DNA of 7,411 nt from an uncultured Lachnospiraceae bacterium. GTDB lineage: Bacteria; Bacillota; Clostridia; Lachnospirales; Lachnospiraceae. The notes beneath the pieces were generated by a model, which was not told the DNA's origin, made no database searches, and saw nothing but the letters and a program-made list of their open reading frames with translations. The DNA lies in assembly GCA_900555195.1 (NCBI GenBank), contig USKC01000154.1, positions 1 through 7,411 of the forward strand, given 5' to 3'. Below are positions 1-6,307 of the stretch, piece after piece. Numbering within the stretch: the first letter of the stretch is position 1; every line of letters begins with the position of its first letter. The position numbers and the translations under genes were made by a program.

Positions 1-29
1 CAATGAGGCGAAAAAATTACTTTTATGTC

Positions 30-58
30 TAGTCGTTTTAGGCAAAACGTGGTATACT
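30..58 (+). promoter_or_regulatory. Extended -10 promoter for the decarboxylase operon
   Basis: TATACT at 53-58 is a 5/6 match to the sigma-A -10 box and is preceded by TG at 50-51, giving a full TGN extended -10 element. The hexamer 17 bases upstream (30-35, TAGTCG) matches the -35 consensus at only three positions, which fits an extended -10 promoter that does not rely on a -35 box. Transcription would begin near 64-66 and leave a leader of about 150 bases before the first start codon. No other promoter-like site as good was seen upstream of the operon. The call rests on motif reading only. Confidence 0.55.
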
Positions 59-91
59 ACTAAAATACGGGTGCTATGGGCAGGAACGGAA

Positions 92-120
92 GAAAAAGAG
101 TGATCAGGCGGCTCTTTTTC
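92..120 (+). promoter_or_regulatory. Leader hairpin
   Basis: A perfect 9-base inverted repeat, GAAAAAGAG (92-100) and CTCTTTTTC (112-120), encloses an 11-base loop in the predicted leader. The base of the stem is A/T-rich with U residues on the 3' arm, so it resembles a weak intrinsic terminator or a structural element. It has no U-run beyond the stem, which argues against efficient termination. It lies about 30 bases after the predicted transcription start. Confidence 0.45.
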
Positions 121-130
121 AATTCTGTCG

Positions 131-211
131 TGCGGATTTCAGCCCGCAGGGAACCCTTGGCAGCCGTAGAGAATGTTAATTTTTTTATGAAGATAAAATG
201 GAGGGCTGAAA
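131..211 (+). promoter_or_regulatory. Possible Shine-Dalgarno sequestering RNA switch
   Basis: TTTCAGCCC at 137-145 is perfectly complementary over nine bases to GGGCTGAAA at 203-211. The latter includes part of the GGAGGG ribosome site (200-205) and runs to two bases before the ATG at 213. Pairing would hide the ribosome site. An alternative hairpin, TGCGG (131-135) with CCGCA (144-148), uses the same upstream segment and would free the ribosome site, so the two folds exclude each other. A seven-U run (180-186) lies between the pairing partners. The sequence does not match a riboswitch class that I recognise, and the ligand or trigger is unknown. Confidence 0.35.
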
Positions 212-212
212 A

Positions 213-1643
213 ATGAGTATTACTTCACAAGCGAGTCAAAGAATAGCCGCTTTGCTCGACGACAACAGTTTCGTTGAAATCGGTGCGATGGTTACAGCCA
301 GAGCTACTGATTTTAATCTGAAACAGACAGAGACTCCATCCGACGGGTGCATCACCGGTTATGGAGTGATTGAAGGCAACCTTGTGTATGTTTACAGCCA
401 GGATGCTTCTGTACTGGGAGGAAGTATCGGCGAGATGCACGCGAAGAAGATCTGCAATCTGTATGATCTTGCGCTGAAGATGGGCGCGCCTGTTATCGGC
501 CTGATCGATTCTGCCGGCCTGAGGCTGCAGGAGGCGACGGACGCTCTGAACGCATTCGGTGAGATCTATATGAAACAGACGCAGGCTTCAGGGGTAATCC
601 CGCAGATTACGGCTGTATTCGGAACATGCGGAGGCGGCCTGGCTCTGGTTCCGGCCCTTACTGATTTCACCTTCATGGAAGAGAAGAAGGCGAAGCTGTT
701 CGTAAATGCACCCAATGCGCTTTTGGGCAATGAGATTTCCAAGTGTGATACTTCCAGCGCTGCATTCCAGGCGGAAGAAGCGGGGCTGGTAGATTTTGTG
801 GGAGAAGAGGCACAGATTCTCGGTCAGATCAGAAATCTGGTTTGCATGCTTCCTTCCAATAATGAAGATGATAACTCCTATGTGGAATGCACGGACGACC
901 TGAACCGTACCGATGCCTCCCTTGCGAATTGCGTGGGAGATACTTCCATCGCGCTGTCCCTGATCGCGGACAACAATGCTTTCCTGGAAGTGAAGGCGGC
1001 TTATGCGAAGGAAATGGTGACCGGTTTCCTGAAGCTCAACGGCGTAACGGTTGGCGCTGTTGCGAACCGCAGCGAAGTGTATAATGAAGAAGGCGAGAAG
1101 ACGGAGACCTTCGATGAAGCGCTCTCTCCTGCAGGATGTGAGAAGGCTGCTGACTTCATTCAGTTCTGTGATGCCTTCAATATTCCGGTGCTTTCCCTGA
1201 CGAATGTGAACGGTTATGTTGCGGACAAGTGTTCTGAGAAGAAGATTGCCAAGGCCGCTGCGCGCCTGACTTATGCGTTTGCCAATGCTACGGTGCCGAA
1301 GGTGAATGTGGTAATCGGCAAAGCTTATGGAAGCGCTTATGTGGCGATGAATTCCAAGGCGATCGGTGCGGATATGACCTATTGCTGGCCGGATGCTCAG
1401 ATCGGTACGATGGATGCGCGCCTTGCGGCCAAGATCATCTGTGATGGTCAGGGTGCTGATGCGGTGGAAGCGTGTGCGAAGGAATATGCGGCCCTTCAGA
1501 CGAGCGCAACGAGCGCGGCCAGAAGAGGATATGTGGATGCGATTATTGAGCCTGCCGATACGAGAAAGTATGTGATCGGTGCGTTTGAGATGCTCTTCAC
1601 AAAGAGAGAAGACCGCCCTGCGAAAAAACACGGCACAGTTTAA
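213..1643 (+). CDS. Divergent acyl-CoA carboxyltransferase subunit (MmdA-like)
   Basis: This 476-residue protein belongs to the carboxyltransferase family of methylmalonyl-CoA decarboxylase alpha and the acyl-CoA carboxylase beta subunits, which move a carboxyl group between biotin and a CoA ester in the cytoplasm. It has two crotonase-like halves. The N-terminal half shows SQDASVLGGSIGEMH (62-76), GVIPQITAVFG (127-137) and the oxyanion-type turn GTCGGG (137-142). The C-terminal half shows VPKVNVVIGKAYGSAY (361-376), ADMTYCWPDAQIGTMD (386-401) and ARRGYVDAIIEP (436-447). It is shorter than typical MmdA (about 510-520 residues): the N-terminal Gly-rich and ARER-containing segment is absent, and an in-frame TGA at 207-209 rules out an upstream start. 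The usual DVPGF segment is replaced by NVNGYVADKC (331-340). The GGAGGG ribosome site is at 200-205. Substrate is unresolved; methylmalonyl-CoA and malonyl-CoA are candidates. Family membership is secure. Confidence 0.88.
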   Translation: MSITSQASQRIAALLDDNSFVEIGAMVTARATDFNLKQTETPSDGCITGYGVIEGNLVYVYSQDASVLGGSIGEMHAKKICNLYDLALKMGAPVIGLIDSAGLRLQEATDALNAFGEIYMKQTQASGVIPQITAVFGTCGGGLALVPALTDFTFMEEKKAKLFVNAPNALLGNEISKCDTSSAAFQAEEAGLVDFVGEEAQILGQIRNLVCMLPSNNEDDNSYVECTDDLNRTDASLANCVGDTSIALSLIADNNAFLEVKAAYAKEMVTGFLKLNGVTVGAVANRSEVYNEEGEKTETFDEALSPAGCEKAADFIQFCDAFNIPVLSLTNVNGYVADKCSEKKIAKAAARLTYAFANATVPKVNVVIGKAYGSAYVAMNSKAIGADMTYCWPDAQIGTMDARLAAKIICDGQGADAVEACAKEYAALQTSATSAARRGYVDAIIEPADTRKYVIGAFEMLFTKREDRPAKKHGTV

Positions 1644-1657
1644 GGCCGCAGACTTTG

Positions 1658-1664
1658 AAAGGAG
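1658..1664 (+). promoter_or_regulatory. Ribosome binding site with ambiguous spacing
   Basis: AAAGGAG ends 13 bases before the ATG at 1678 and only one base before an in-frame ATG at 1666. The second spacing is too short for initiation and the first is somewhat long. The 1678 start is preferred because it gives a standard lipoprotein signal peptide beginning MKKKLL; the 1666 start would add only four residues (MSIN). Confidence 0.5.
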
Positions 1665-1677
1665 CATGTCTATTAAT

Positions 1678-2490
1678 ATGAAAAAGAAGTTATTAGTATT
1701 AGGTATGGCTCTCATCTGCATCTTCGGTATGACGGCCTGCAGCGGAAATACGAATGAGACGGCGTCAGACAGTTCTTATACATACGGAACACAGACCCTT
1801 ACATCAGAGGATGTAATCGCTACGGTAGATCAGACTTTTGATGCTATCCGTAATATTGTGGCCCAGGGGATGGAGAGCCAGTATGAGACGGACACGTTGT
1901 TTTATGCAGCGCTCACCAGTTGGTCAGATGCCCTGGCGGATGTGGGGGAAATGGTAGCGGTTACCGGCCATGAAGTGTCACTGGGCGAAGATGGGATCAG
2001 GGCTGTTATCCTGGTGGATGGTTCCTCCCATGACGCAGAGGTGGAGTTTATTTGGGATGAGAATCTGAGCCCATCCAGCATAACTACAAATGTACAGTAT
2101 TCCTTTGGAGAACTGATGCAAAATGCGGCGCTCAATACTGTTCTCGGAATGGGAACCGTGTTTGTAATCCTGATTCTGATCTGCCTGATTATCGCCTGCT
2201 TTGGAATTATTCCCAAACTTCAGGCATCCCACGGCGGAAAGAAAGAGGAAGCAAGCGACAAATCAGCAGAGGAAGCGTCCAAAGCTGCTTCAGATGAGGT
2301 TGCAGTTGCTCCCGTCCCTGCGCCTGCGGCACCTGTTGAAACGGCGGCAGCGGATTTGACGGATGATTATGAACTCGTAGCTGTAATAGCTGCGGCGATT
2401 GCTGCCAGCGAAGGTGCGACGACAACAGATGGCTTTGTCGTAAGGAGCATCAGACGTGTGGCAAACAGCAGATGGAAATCTAATTATTAA
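1678..2490 (+). CDS. Lipoprotein-OadG fusion, small membrane subunit of the sodium pump
   Basis: This 270-residue protein begins with a lipoprotein signal peptide: a KKK-positive end, a hydrophobic core, and the lipobox MTAC with the lipidated Cys at 21. Residues 40-150 form a small extracellular domain without a recognised catalytic motif, possibly related to the DUF3887-like domains of Gram-positive lipoproteins (low certainty). A membrane helix at about 153-178 is followed by a charged Lys/Glu and Ala/Pro linker (182-228). The tail, DDYELVAVIAAAIAASEG (229-246) followed by DGFVVRSIRRVANSRWK (251-267), is typical of OadG gamma subunits. In the family, OadG bridges the membrane beta subunit and the cytoplasmic alpha subunit and aids assembly. 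Predicted topology is an outer lipid anchor and domain, one helix, and a cytoplasmic tail. Ordinary OadG proteins are only about 80-120 residues. It starts 34 bases after the carboxyltransferase gene. The OadG assignment is good; the role of the outer domain is unknown. Confidence 0.8.
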   Translation: MKKKLLVLGMALICIFGMTACSGNTNETASDSSYTYGTQTLTSEDVIATVDQTFDAIRNIVAQGMESQYETDTLFYAALTSWSDALADVGEMVAVTGHEVSLGEDGIRAVILVDGSSHDAEVEFIWDENLSPSSITTNVQYSFGELMQNAALNTVLGMGTVFVILILICLIIACFGIIPKLQASHGGKKEEASDKSAEEASKAASDEVAVAPVPAPAAPVETAAADLTDDYELVAVIAAAIAASEGATTTDGFVVRSIRRVANSRWKSNY

Positions 2491-2523
2491 AATTTAAATG
2501 GGTGATACAGGAGGAAAATTACC

Positions 2524-2931
2524 ATGAAGAATTATACCATTACCGTAAACGGCAACGTATATGATGTAGTAGTAGAAGAAGGATATTCCACGGGAGCGCC
2601 TGTAGCAGCTCCGAAAGCTGCGCCTGCGGCAGCTCCGAAGGCAGCTCCTGCGCCTGCAGCGGCTCCGAAGGCAGCTCCTGCGCCCGCACCTGCAGCAGCT
2701 CCTGCCGGAACGGCTGGAAGCATTCGTGTAGAAGCTGGTGCGGCCGGTAAGGTATTCAGCATTGATGTCAAGGTTGGACAGGCTGTGAAGGCTGGAGATT
2801 CCGTTGTTACGATTGAAGCGATGAAGATGGAAATCCCTGTTGTTGCTCCTTCTGACGGAACCGTGGCGAGCATTGATGTGTCTGTCGGCGATGCGGTTGA
2901 AGCTGGCGGCCTGCTTGCGACTCTGAACTAA
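2524..2931 (+). CDS. Biotin carboxyl carrier protein of the decarboxylase complex
   Basis: This 135-residue protein carries the biotin that shuttles carboxyl groups from the carboxyltransferase to the membrane beta subunit. Its layout is standard for MmdC/GcdC-type gamma subunits: a short N-terminal beta segment MKNYTITVNGNVYDVVVEEG (1-20), a flexible Ala/Pro/Lys linker (about 25-63), and a biotinyl domain (66-135). The biotin acceptor is Lys101 in the classic motif EAMKMEI (98-104), and SDGTVASIDVSVGDAVEAGG (110-129) forms the second half of the folded domain. AGGAGG at 2509-2514 lies nine bases before the ATG. It is the only biotin domain in the window, so both carboxyltransferases presumably use it. 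No biotin protein ligase is present, so biotin attachment must rely on a gene elsewhere. Confidence 0.95.
   Translation: MKNYTITVNGNVYDVVVEEGYSTGAPVAAPKAAPAAAPKAAPAPAAAPKAAPAPAPAAAPAGTAGSIRVEAGAAGKVFSIDVKVGQAVKAGDSVVTIEAMKMEIPVVAPSDGTVASIDVSVGDAVEAGGLLATLN
2611..2690 (+). repeat. Tandem repeat encoding the Ala/Pro linker
   Basis: A 23-base block at 2632-2654 recurs exactly at 2662-2684, a period of 30 bases (ten codons), with a more diverged copy just upstream. It encodes the repeated residues APKAAPAPAA of the biotin-carrier linker. Such in-frame repeats can expand or contract by slippage or recombination and so vary the reach of the biotin arm without breaking the frame. Confidence 0.75.
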
Positions 2932-3010
2932 TTCAGAGGACGGAATGACTACCAAAGCCCATGAAGGAAGGTTTGTGAGTTTTGGCTGAATAACATGGGA
3001 GGTCAATGGA

Positions 3011-4162
3011 ATGGATTACATAGTAACAACATTGGACAATCTGGTGCATCAAACGGCGTTCTTCAATCTGACCCCGGGGAACTACCTGATGATTGCAGTA
3101 GCTTGTGTATTTCTCTATCTGGCAATCGCCAAGGGCTTTGAACCGTTGCTTTTGGTTCCGATTGCATTTGGTATGCTCCTGGTAAATATCTATCCGGATA
3201 TCATGCTGCATCCTGAGGATGCGGCCAATGGAACGGGAGGACTGCTCTATTACTTCTATGTTCTGGATGAGTGGTCGATCCTGCCGTCCCTGATATTCCT
3301 GGGAGTAGGAGCTATGACGGACTTTGGCCCGCTGATCGCTAACCCCAAGAGTTTTCTCCTGGGAGCGGCGGCTCAGTTTGGTATTTTCGCTGCTTATTTC
3401 GGCGCAATCGCGCTTGGATTCAATGACAAGGCTGCTGCCGCTATTTCCATCATCGGTGGAGCGGACGGCCCTACATCCATTTTCCTGTGCGGAAAGCTGG
3501 GACAGACAGCTCTGCTGGGACCGATCGCCGTAGCGGCATATTCCTATATGTCTCTTGTGCCGATCATTCAGCCGCCGATCATGAAGCTGCTGACCACGGA
3601 GAAGGAAAGAAAGATCAAGATGGAACAGCTGCGTCCTGTTTCCAAGCTGGAGAAGATCCTGTTCCCTATCATCGTTACGATCGTAGTGAGCATGATCCTT
3701 CCTACAACGGCGCCCCTTGTTGGCATGTTGATGCTGGGCAACCTGTTTAAGGAGTCCGGTGTTGTGAGACAGCTGACTGAGACGGCCAGCAACGCTCTGA
3801 TGTATACGGTTGTTATCCTGCTGGGTACATCTGTAGGTGCGACCACCAGCGCAGAAGCATTCCTGAATACGGATACGCTGAAAATCGTTGCTCTGGGTCT
3901 GATCGCGTTTGCCTTTGGAACCGCTGCGGGCGTTTTGTTCGGAAAGCTGATGAACTGGATATCCGGCGGAAAGGTGAATCCTTTGATCGGTTCCGCTGGT
4001 GTATCCGCTGTTCCGATGGCGGCAAGAGTGTCTCAGAAGGTTGGTTCAGAAGCAGATCCTACCAACTTCCTGCTGATGCATGCTATGGGACCGAACGTGG
4101 CAGGCGTTATCGGAACTGCCGTAGTTGCGGGAACCTTTATGGCTATCTTCGGAGTATTCTGA
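3011..4162 (+). CDS. Sodium-translocating decarboxylase beta subunit (OadB/MmdB family)
   Basis: This 383-residue integral membrane protein decarboxylates carboxybiotin and couples this to sodium export. About ten hydrophobic stretches span the protein. Family motifs are intact: [10 protein letters not shown] (149-158), [18 protein letters not shown] (175-192), [18 protein letters not shown] (323-340) and [12 protein letters not shown] (357-368). By alignment from memory to Klebsiella OadB, residues reported there as essential for sodium coupling (Asp203, Tyr229, Asn373, Gly377, Ser382, Arg389) correspond to Asp152, Tyr179, Asn323, Gly327, Ser332 and Arg339, all conserved here. This supports a working pump. 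Length is normal for the shorter members. A GGGAGGT site (2997-3003) lies seven bases before the ATG. The 79-base gap upstream is the longest inside the operon and shows no strong terminator. Whether it serves an oxaloacetate or a CoA-ester decarboxylase cannot be told from this subunit alone. Confidence 0.95.
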   Translation: MDYIVTTLDNLVHQTAFFNLTPGNYLMIAVACVFLYLAIAKGFEPLLLVPIAFGMLLVNIYPDIMLHPEDAANGTGGLLYYFYVLDEWSILPSLIFLGVGAMTDFGPLIANPKSFLLGAAAQFGIFAAYFGAIALGFNDKAAAAISIIGGADGPTSIFLCGKLGQTALLGPIAVAAYSYMSLVPIIQPPIMKLLTTEKERKIKMEQLRPVSKLEKILFPIIVTIVVSMILPTTAPLVGMLMLGNLFKESGVVRQLTETASNALMYTVVILLGTSVGATTSAEAFLNTDTLKIVALGLIAFAFGTAAGVLFGKLMNWISGGKVNPLIGSAGVSAVPMAARVSQKVGSEADPTNFLLMHAMGPNVAGVIGTAVVAGTFMAIFGVF

Positions 4163-4220
4163 TCCGGTGGGCGGAACGGAATGCCATATTATCGATTCAG
4201 AAATTTAGGAGGAAAAGGAA

Positions 4221-5627
4221 ATGTCAGACCCGAAACCCATTAAAATTATGGAAACTGTTTTACGCGATGCCCATCAGTCTCTGATCGCGACCAGAATGCC
4301 TACTGAAATGATGCTTCCCATTGCTGAGAAGATGGATCAGGTTGGCTATGCTGCGGTAGAGTGCTGGGGCGGAGCTACTTTTGATGCATCTCTCCGCTTC
4401 CTGCATGAAGATCCCTGGGACAGGCTCAGAAAGTTAAGAGCTGCTTTCAAGAACACCAAGCTGCAGATGCTTTTCAGAGGCCAGAATATTCTGGGATATC
4501 GTCACTATGCGGATGATGTGGTGGAGTACTTTGTACAGAAGTCCATCGCGAACGGAATTGATATTATCCGTATTTTTGACTGCCTGAACGACCTGCGCAA
4601 CCTGGAGTGTGCGGTAAAGGCTTGTAACAAGGAAGGCGGCCATGCGCAGATCGCTCTTTCCTATACGCTGGGCGATGCCTATACGCTGGACTATTGGATG
4701 AATATTGCCAAGGAGATTGAGAACCTGGGCGCTGATTCTATCTGTATCAAGGATATGGCCGGACTTCTGGTTCCTTATGAAGCGGATAAGCTGATCCGTG
4801 CGCTGAAGTCCGCGACCAAACTGCCGATCCAGCTGCATACGCACTATACGTCTGGTGTTGCCAGCATGACCTATCTGAAGGCTGTGGAAGCTGGCGTGGA
4901 TATCATTGACTGTGCAATTTCTCCGTTTGCGCTGGGAACTTCTCAGCCCGCTACGGAAGTTATGGTTGAAACCTTCCGCGGCACGCCTTATGACAGCGGC
5001 TATGATCAGAACCTTCTGGCAGAGATCGCTGACTACTTCCGTCCTTACAGAGAAGAGTGCCTGAAGAGCGGCCTGATGGATCCGAAGGTACTGGGCGTGA
5101 ACATTAAGACCCTGATGTATCAGGTACCTGGCGGAATGCTTTCCAACATGGTGAGCCAGCTGAAAGAGCAGAATGCGAGCGACAAATATGATGAAGTGCT
5201 TCAGGAGATTCCCCGCGTTCGTAAGGATTTCGGTGAACCCCCGTTGGTTACTCCTTCTTCCCAGATCGTCGGCACGCAGGCTGTGTTCAATGTGCTGATG
5301 GGAGAGCGGTATAAGGTAGCGACTGACCAGACAAAGGATCTGCTTTCCGGTAAATACGGAAAGACGGTTAAGCCTTTCGATCCGGAAGTACAGAAGAAGG
5401 TTATCGGCAATGGTGAAGTGATTACCTGCCGTCCTGCAGATCTGATTCCGAACGAGCTGGAGAAGATCGAGTCTGAGATGAAGGAATGGAAGCAGCAGGA
5501 TGAGGATGTGCTCAGCTATGCGCTGTTCCCTCAGGTTGCAATGGACTTCTTCAAATATCGTCAGGCGCAGCAGGAAAAGGTTGATATGACGCAGGCCGAT
5601 ACCAAGAACGGCGCTTATCCTGCATAA
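4221..5627 (+). CDS. Keto-acid carboxyltransferase (OadA / transcarboxylase 5S-like), no biotin domain
   Basis: This 468-residue cytoplasmic enzyme belongs to the pyruvate carboxylase carboxyltransferase family and transfers a carboxyl group between oxaloacetate and biotin, releasing pyruvate in the decarboxylase direction. The TIM-barrel carries the metal site: LRDAHQS (14-20, Asp16), the carboxylated lysine Lys177 in CIKDMAGLL (175-183), and His206 and His208 in LHTHYTSG (205-212). QMLFRGQN (82-89) and FDCLND (119-124) are also family signatures. The C-terminal domain includes PGGMLSN (303-309) and MGERYK (360-365). Full OadA proteins are about 590-600 residues and end in a biotinyl domain; this one stops after the carboxyltransferase module, like the 5S subunit of Propionibacterium transcarboxylase, and must use the carrier encoded at 2524-2931. 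AGGAGG at 4207-4212 lies eight bases before the ATG. It is often annotated as oxaloacetate decarboxylase alpha or pyruvate carboxylase subunit B. Confidence 0.93.
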   Translation: MSDPKPIKIMETVLRDAHQSLIATRMPTEMMLPIAEKMDQVGYAAVECWGGATFDASLRFLHEDPWDRLRKLRAAFKNTKLQMLFRGQNILGYRHYADDVVEYFVQKSIANGIDIIRIFDCLNDLRNLECAVKACNKEGGHAQIALSYTLGDAYTLDYWMNIAKEIENLGADSICIKDMAGLLVPYEADKLIRALKSATKLPIQLHTHYTSGVASMTYLKAVEAGVDIIDCAISPFALGTSQPATEVMVETFRGTPYDSGYDQNLLAEIADYFRPYREECLKSGLMDPKVLGVNIKTLMYQVPGGMLSNMVSQLKEQNASDKYDEVLQEIPRVRKDFGEPPLVTPSSQIVGTQAVFNVLMGERYKVATDQTKDLLSGKYGKTVKPFDPEVQKKVIGNGEVITCRPADLIPNELEKIESEMKEWKQQDEDVLSYALFPQVAMDFFKYRQAQQEKVDMTQADTKNGAYPA

Positions 5628-5796
5628 ATAATGGTGCCGCCAAGGCAGGCGACCCTATTTAAGAAAAGATGGATGCGCAGATGCGCTCCTCACACGGACA
5701 GCGGATACCTCGCAGGGCGCGGCATCCGCTGTTCCATATAGCAGCGGTGTGTTCTGCGTGACCGTTCACAGCGTATGAACAAATTCTTCTTGAAAG
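5628..5796 (+). other. Non-coding gap with hairpins
   Basis: No credible gene is seen between the end of the decarboxylase operon and the terminator-like stem. The stretch holds a bulged G/C-rich stem at 5633-5654, a small hairpin with GCGC arms at 5675-5686, and a strong stem with arms 5696-5706 and 5724-5734 (11 pairs including one G-U, then two more pairs after a mismatch). The sequence GTGACCGTTCAC (5758-5769) is a further small palindrome. None is followed by a good T-run, so they look like structured 3' or 5' untranslated RNA rather than classic terminators. I could not find a convincing promoter in it. Confidence 0.5.
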
Positions 5797-5834
5797 AAAA
5801 TGGGCGGATGTTCTGGAGGACGTCCGCTCATTTT
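5797..5834 (+). terminator. Terminator-like 15-bp stem before the thioesterase gene
   Basis: Arms at 5797-5811 and 5820-5834 pair over 15 positions, including two G-U pairs, around an eight-base loop (TCTGGAGG). The arms begin with AAAA and end with TTTT, as in intrinsic terminators that can act in both directions. It probably ends transcripts of the decarboxylase operon. Because the next start codon is only 26 bases downstream, with no room for a separate promoter, it may also act as an attenuator for the following genes. Confidence 0.65.
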
Positions 5835-5860
5835 GGAGAAGGAAAGGGAAAGGTTAGAGA

Positions 5861-6307
5861 TTGGAAAATATGTTCGACTTGAAAGACTATGAACGCAAGA
5901 TCCACTACTATGAGACGGATCGGATGGGGATTACCCATCATTCTAACTATATTCGTTGGATGGAAGAAGCGAGAGTGAATTTTCTGGATCAGGCCGGATG
6001 GGGATTTGACCGAATGGAGGCCGACGGTATTGTTTCTCCAATCACCCATGTGGACTGTGATTTTAAAAAGACGACAACGTTCCAGGATGTAGTGGAGATT
6101 CAGGTGCGGATTGAAGAATATAATGGAGTAAGAATGACAATCGGTTATGAAATGTATTGCCGGGGAGAACTGGCAGCAGTAGGACATTCCGGACATTGTT
6201 TTCTGGATCGGTCCGGAATTCCGATCCGTATGAAAAAGCAGTTTCCCCAGTTGGATCAGTTGTTTCGGGAAATGACAGAAGGGAGGAAGAATACATGCGG
6301 GAAATAA
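5861..6307 (+). CDS. Hotdog-fold acyl-CoA thioesterase (YbgC/4HBT family)
   Basis: This protein of 148 residues is a single hotdog domain that hydrolyses an acyl-CoA thioester in the cytoplasm; the acyl group cannot be told from the sequence. The family signature is complete near the N-terminus: Asp20 (predicted catalytic), Gly23, His27 and Tyr30 in ETDRMGITHHSNY (18-30), followed by WMEEAR (33-38). The length is normal. The TTG start at 5861 is preferred because AAAGG (5849-5853) lies seven bases upstream; an ATG three codons later (5870) would have that site 16 bases away. Either start leaves the domain intact. The gene follows a terminator-like stem directly and its 3' end overlaps the next gene by 13 bases, so it probably leads a small operon. 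A link to CoA esters handled by the upstream carboxyltransferase is possible but unproven. Confidence 0.88.
   Translation: MENMFDLKDYERKIHYYETDRMGITHHSNYIRWMEEARVNFLDQAGWGFDRMEADGIVSPITHVDCDFKKTTTFQDVVEIQVRIEEYNGVRMTIGYEMYCRGELAAVGHSGHCFLDRSGIPIRMKKQFPQLDQLFREMTEGRKNTCGK

Noticed and set aside
59..212. Match of the leader to cobalamin, T-box or c-di-GMP riboswitch classes
   Set aside because: Short stretches such as GGTGCT and GGGAACC look suggestive, but the conserved cores of those classes (for example GCCACTG of the B12 box or the T-box AGGGTGG motif) are absent.
1579..1677. Upstream start for the OadG fusion at 1579, inside the preceding gene
   Set aside because: It would bury the lipoprotein signal peptide behind 33 unrelated residues and has no ribosome site; the ATG at 1678 gives a normal signal peptide.
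588..1721. A 377-codon open frame on the minus strand opposite the first gene
   Set aside because: It is antisense to a clearly recognisable carboxyltransferase. Its translation shows no domain I recognise, it has no evident ribosome site, and its openness is explained by biased codon use on the other strand.
2532..2873. A minus-strand open frame rich in Ala and Gly opposite the biotin carrier
   Set aside because: Its low-complexity composition is the mirror of the repetitive Ala/Pro linker codons, and the plus-strand biotin motif is unmistakable.
5735..5795. Promoter for the thioesterase operon (TTCACA at 5765-5770 or TTGAAA at 5790-5795 as -35)
   Set aside because: No -10 box with acceptable sequence lies 16-18 bases downstream of either hexamer, and any transcript would have to cross the terminator-like stem.
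6157..6294. Upstream start for the UlaG-like hydrolase at 6157
   Set aside because: The added 46 residues lie in a second frame of the thioesterase gene and do not resemble the family, while 6295 has a strong ribosome site and the correct N-terminus.
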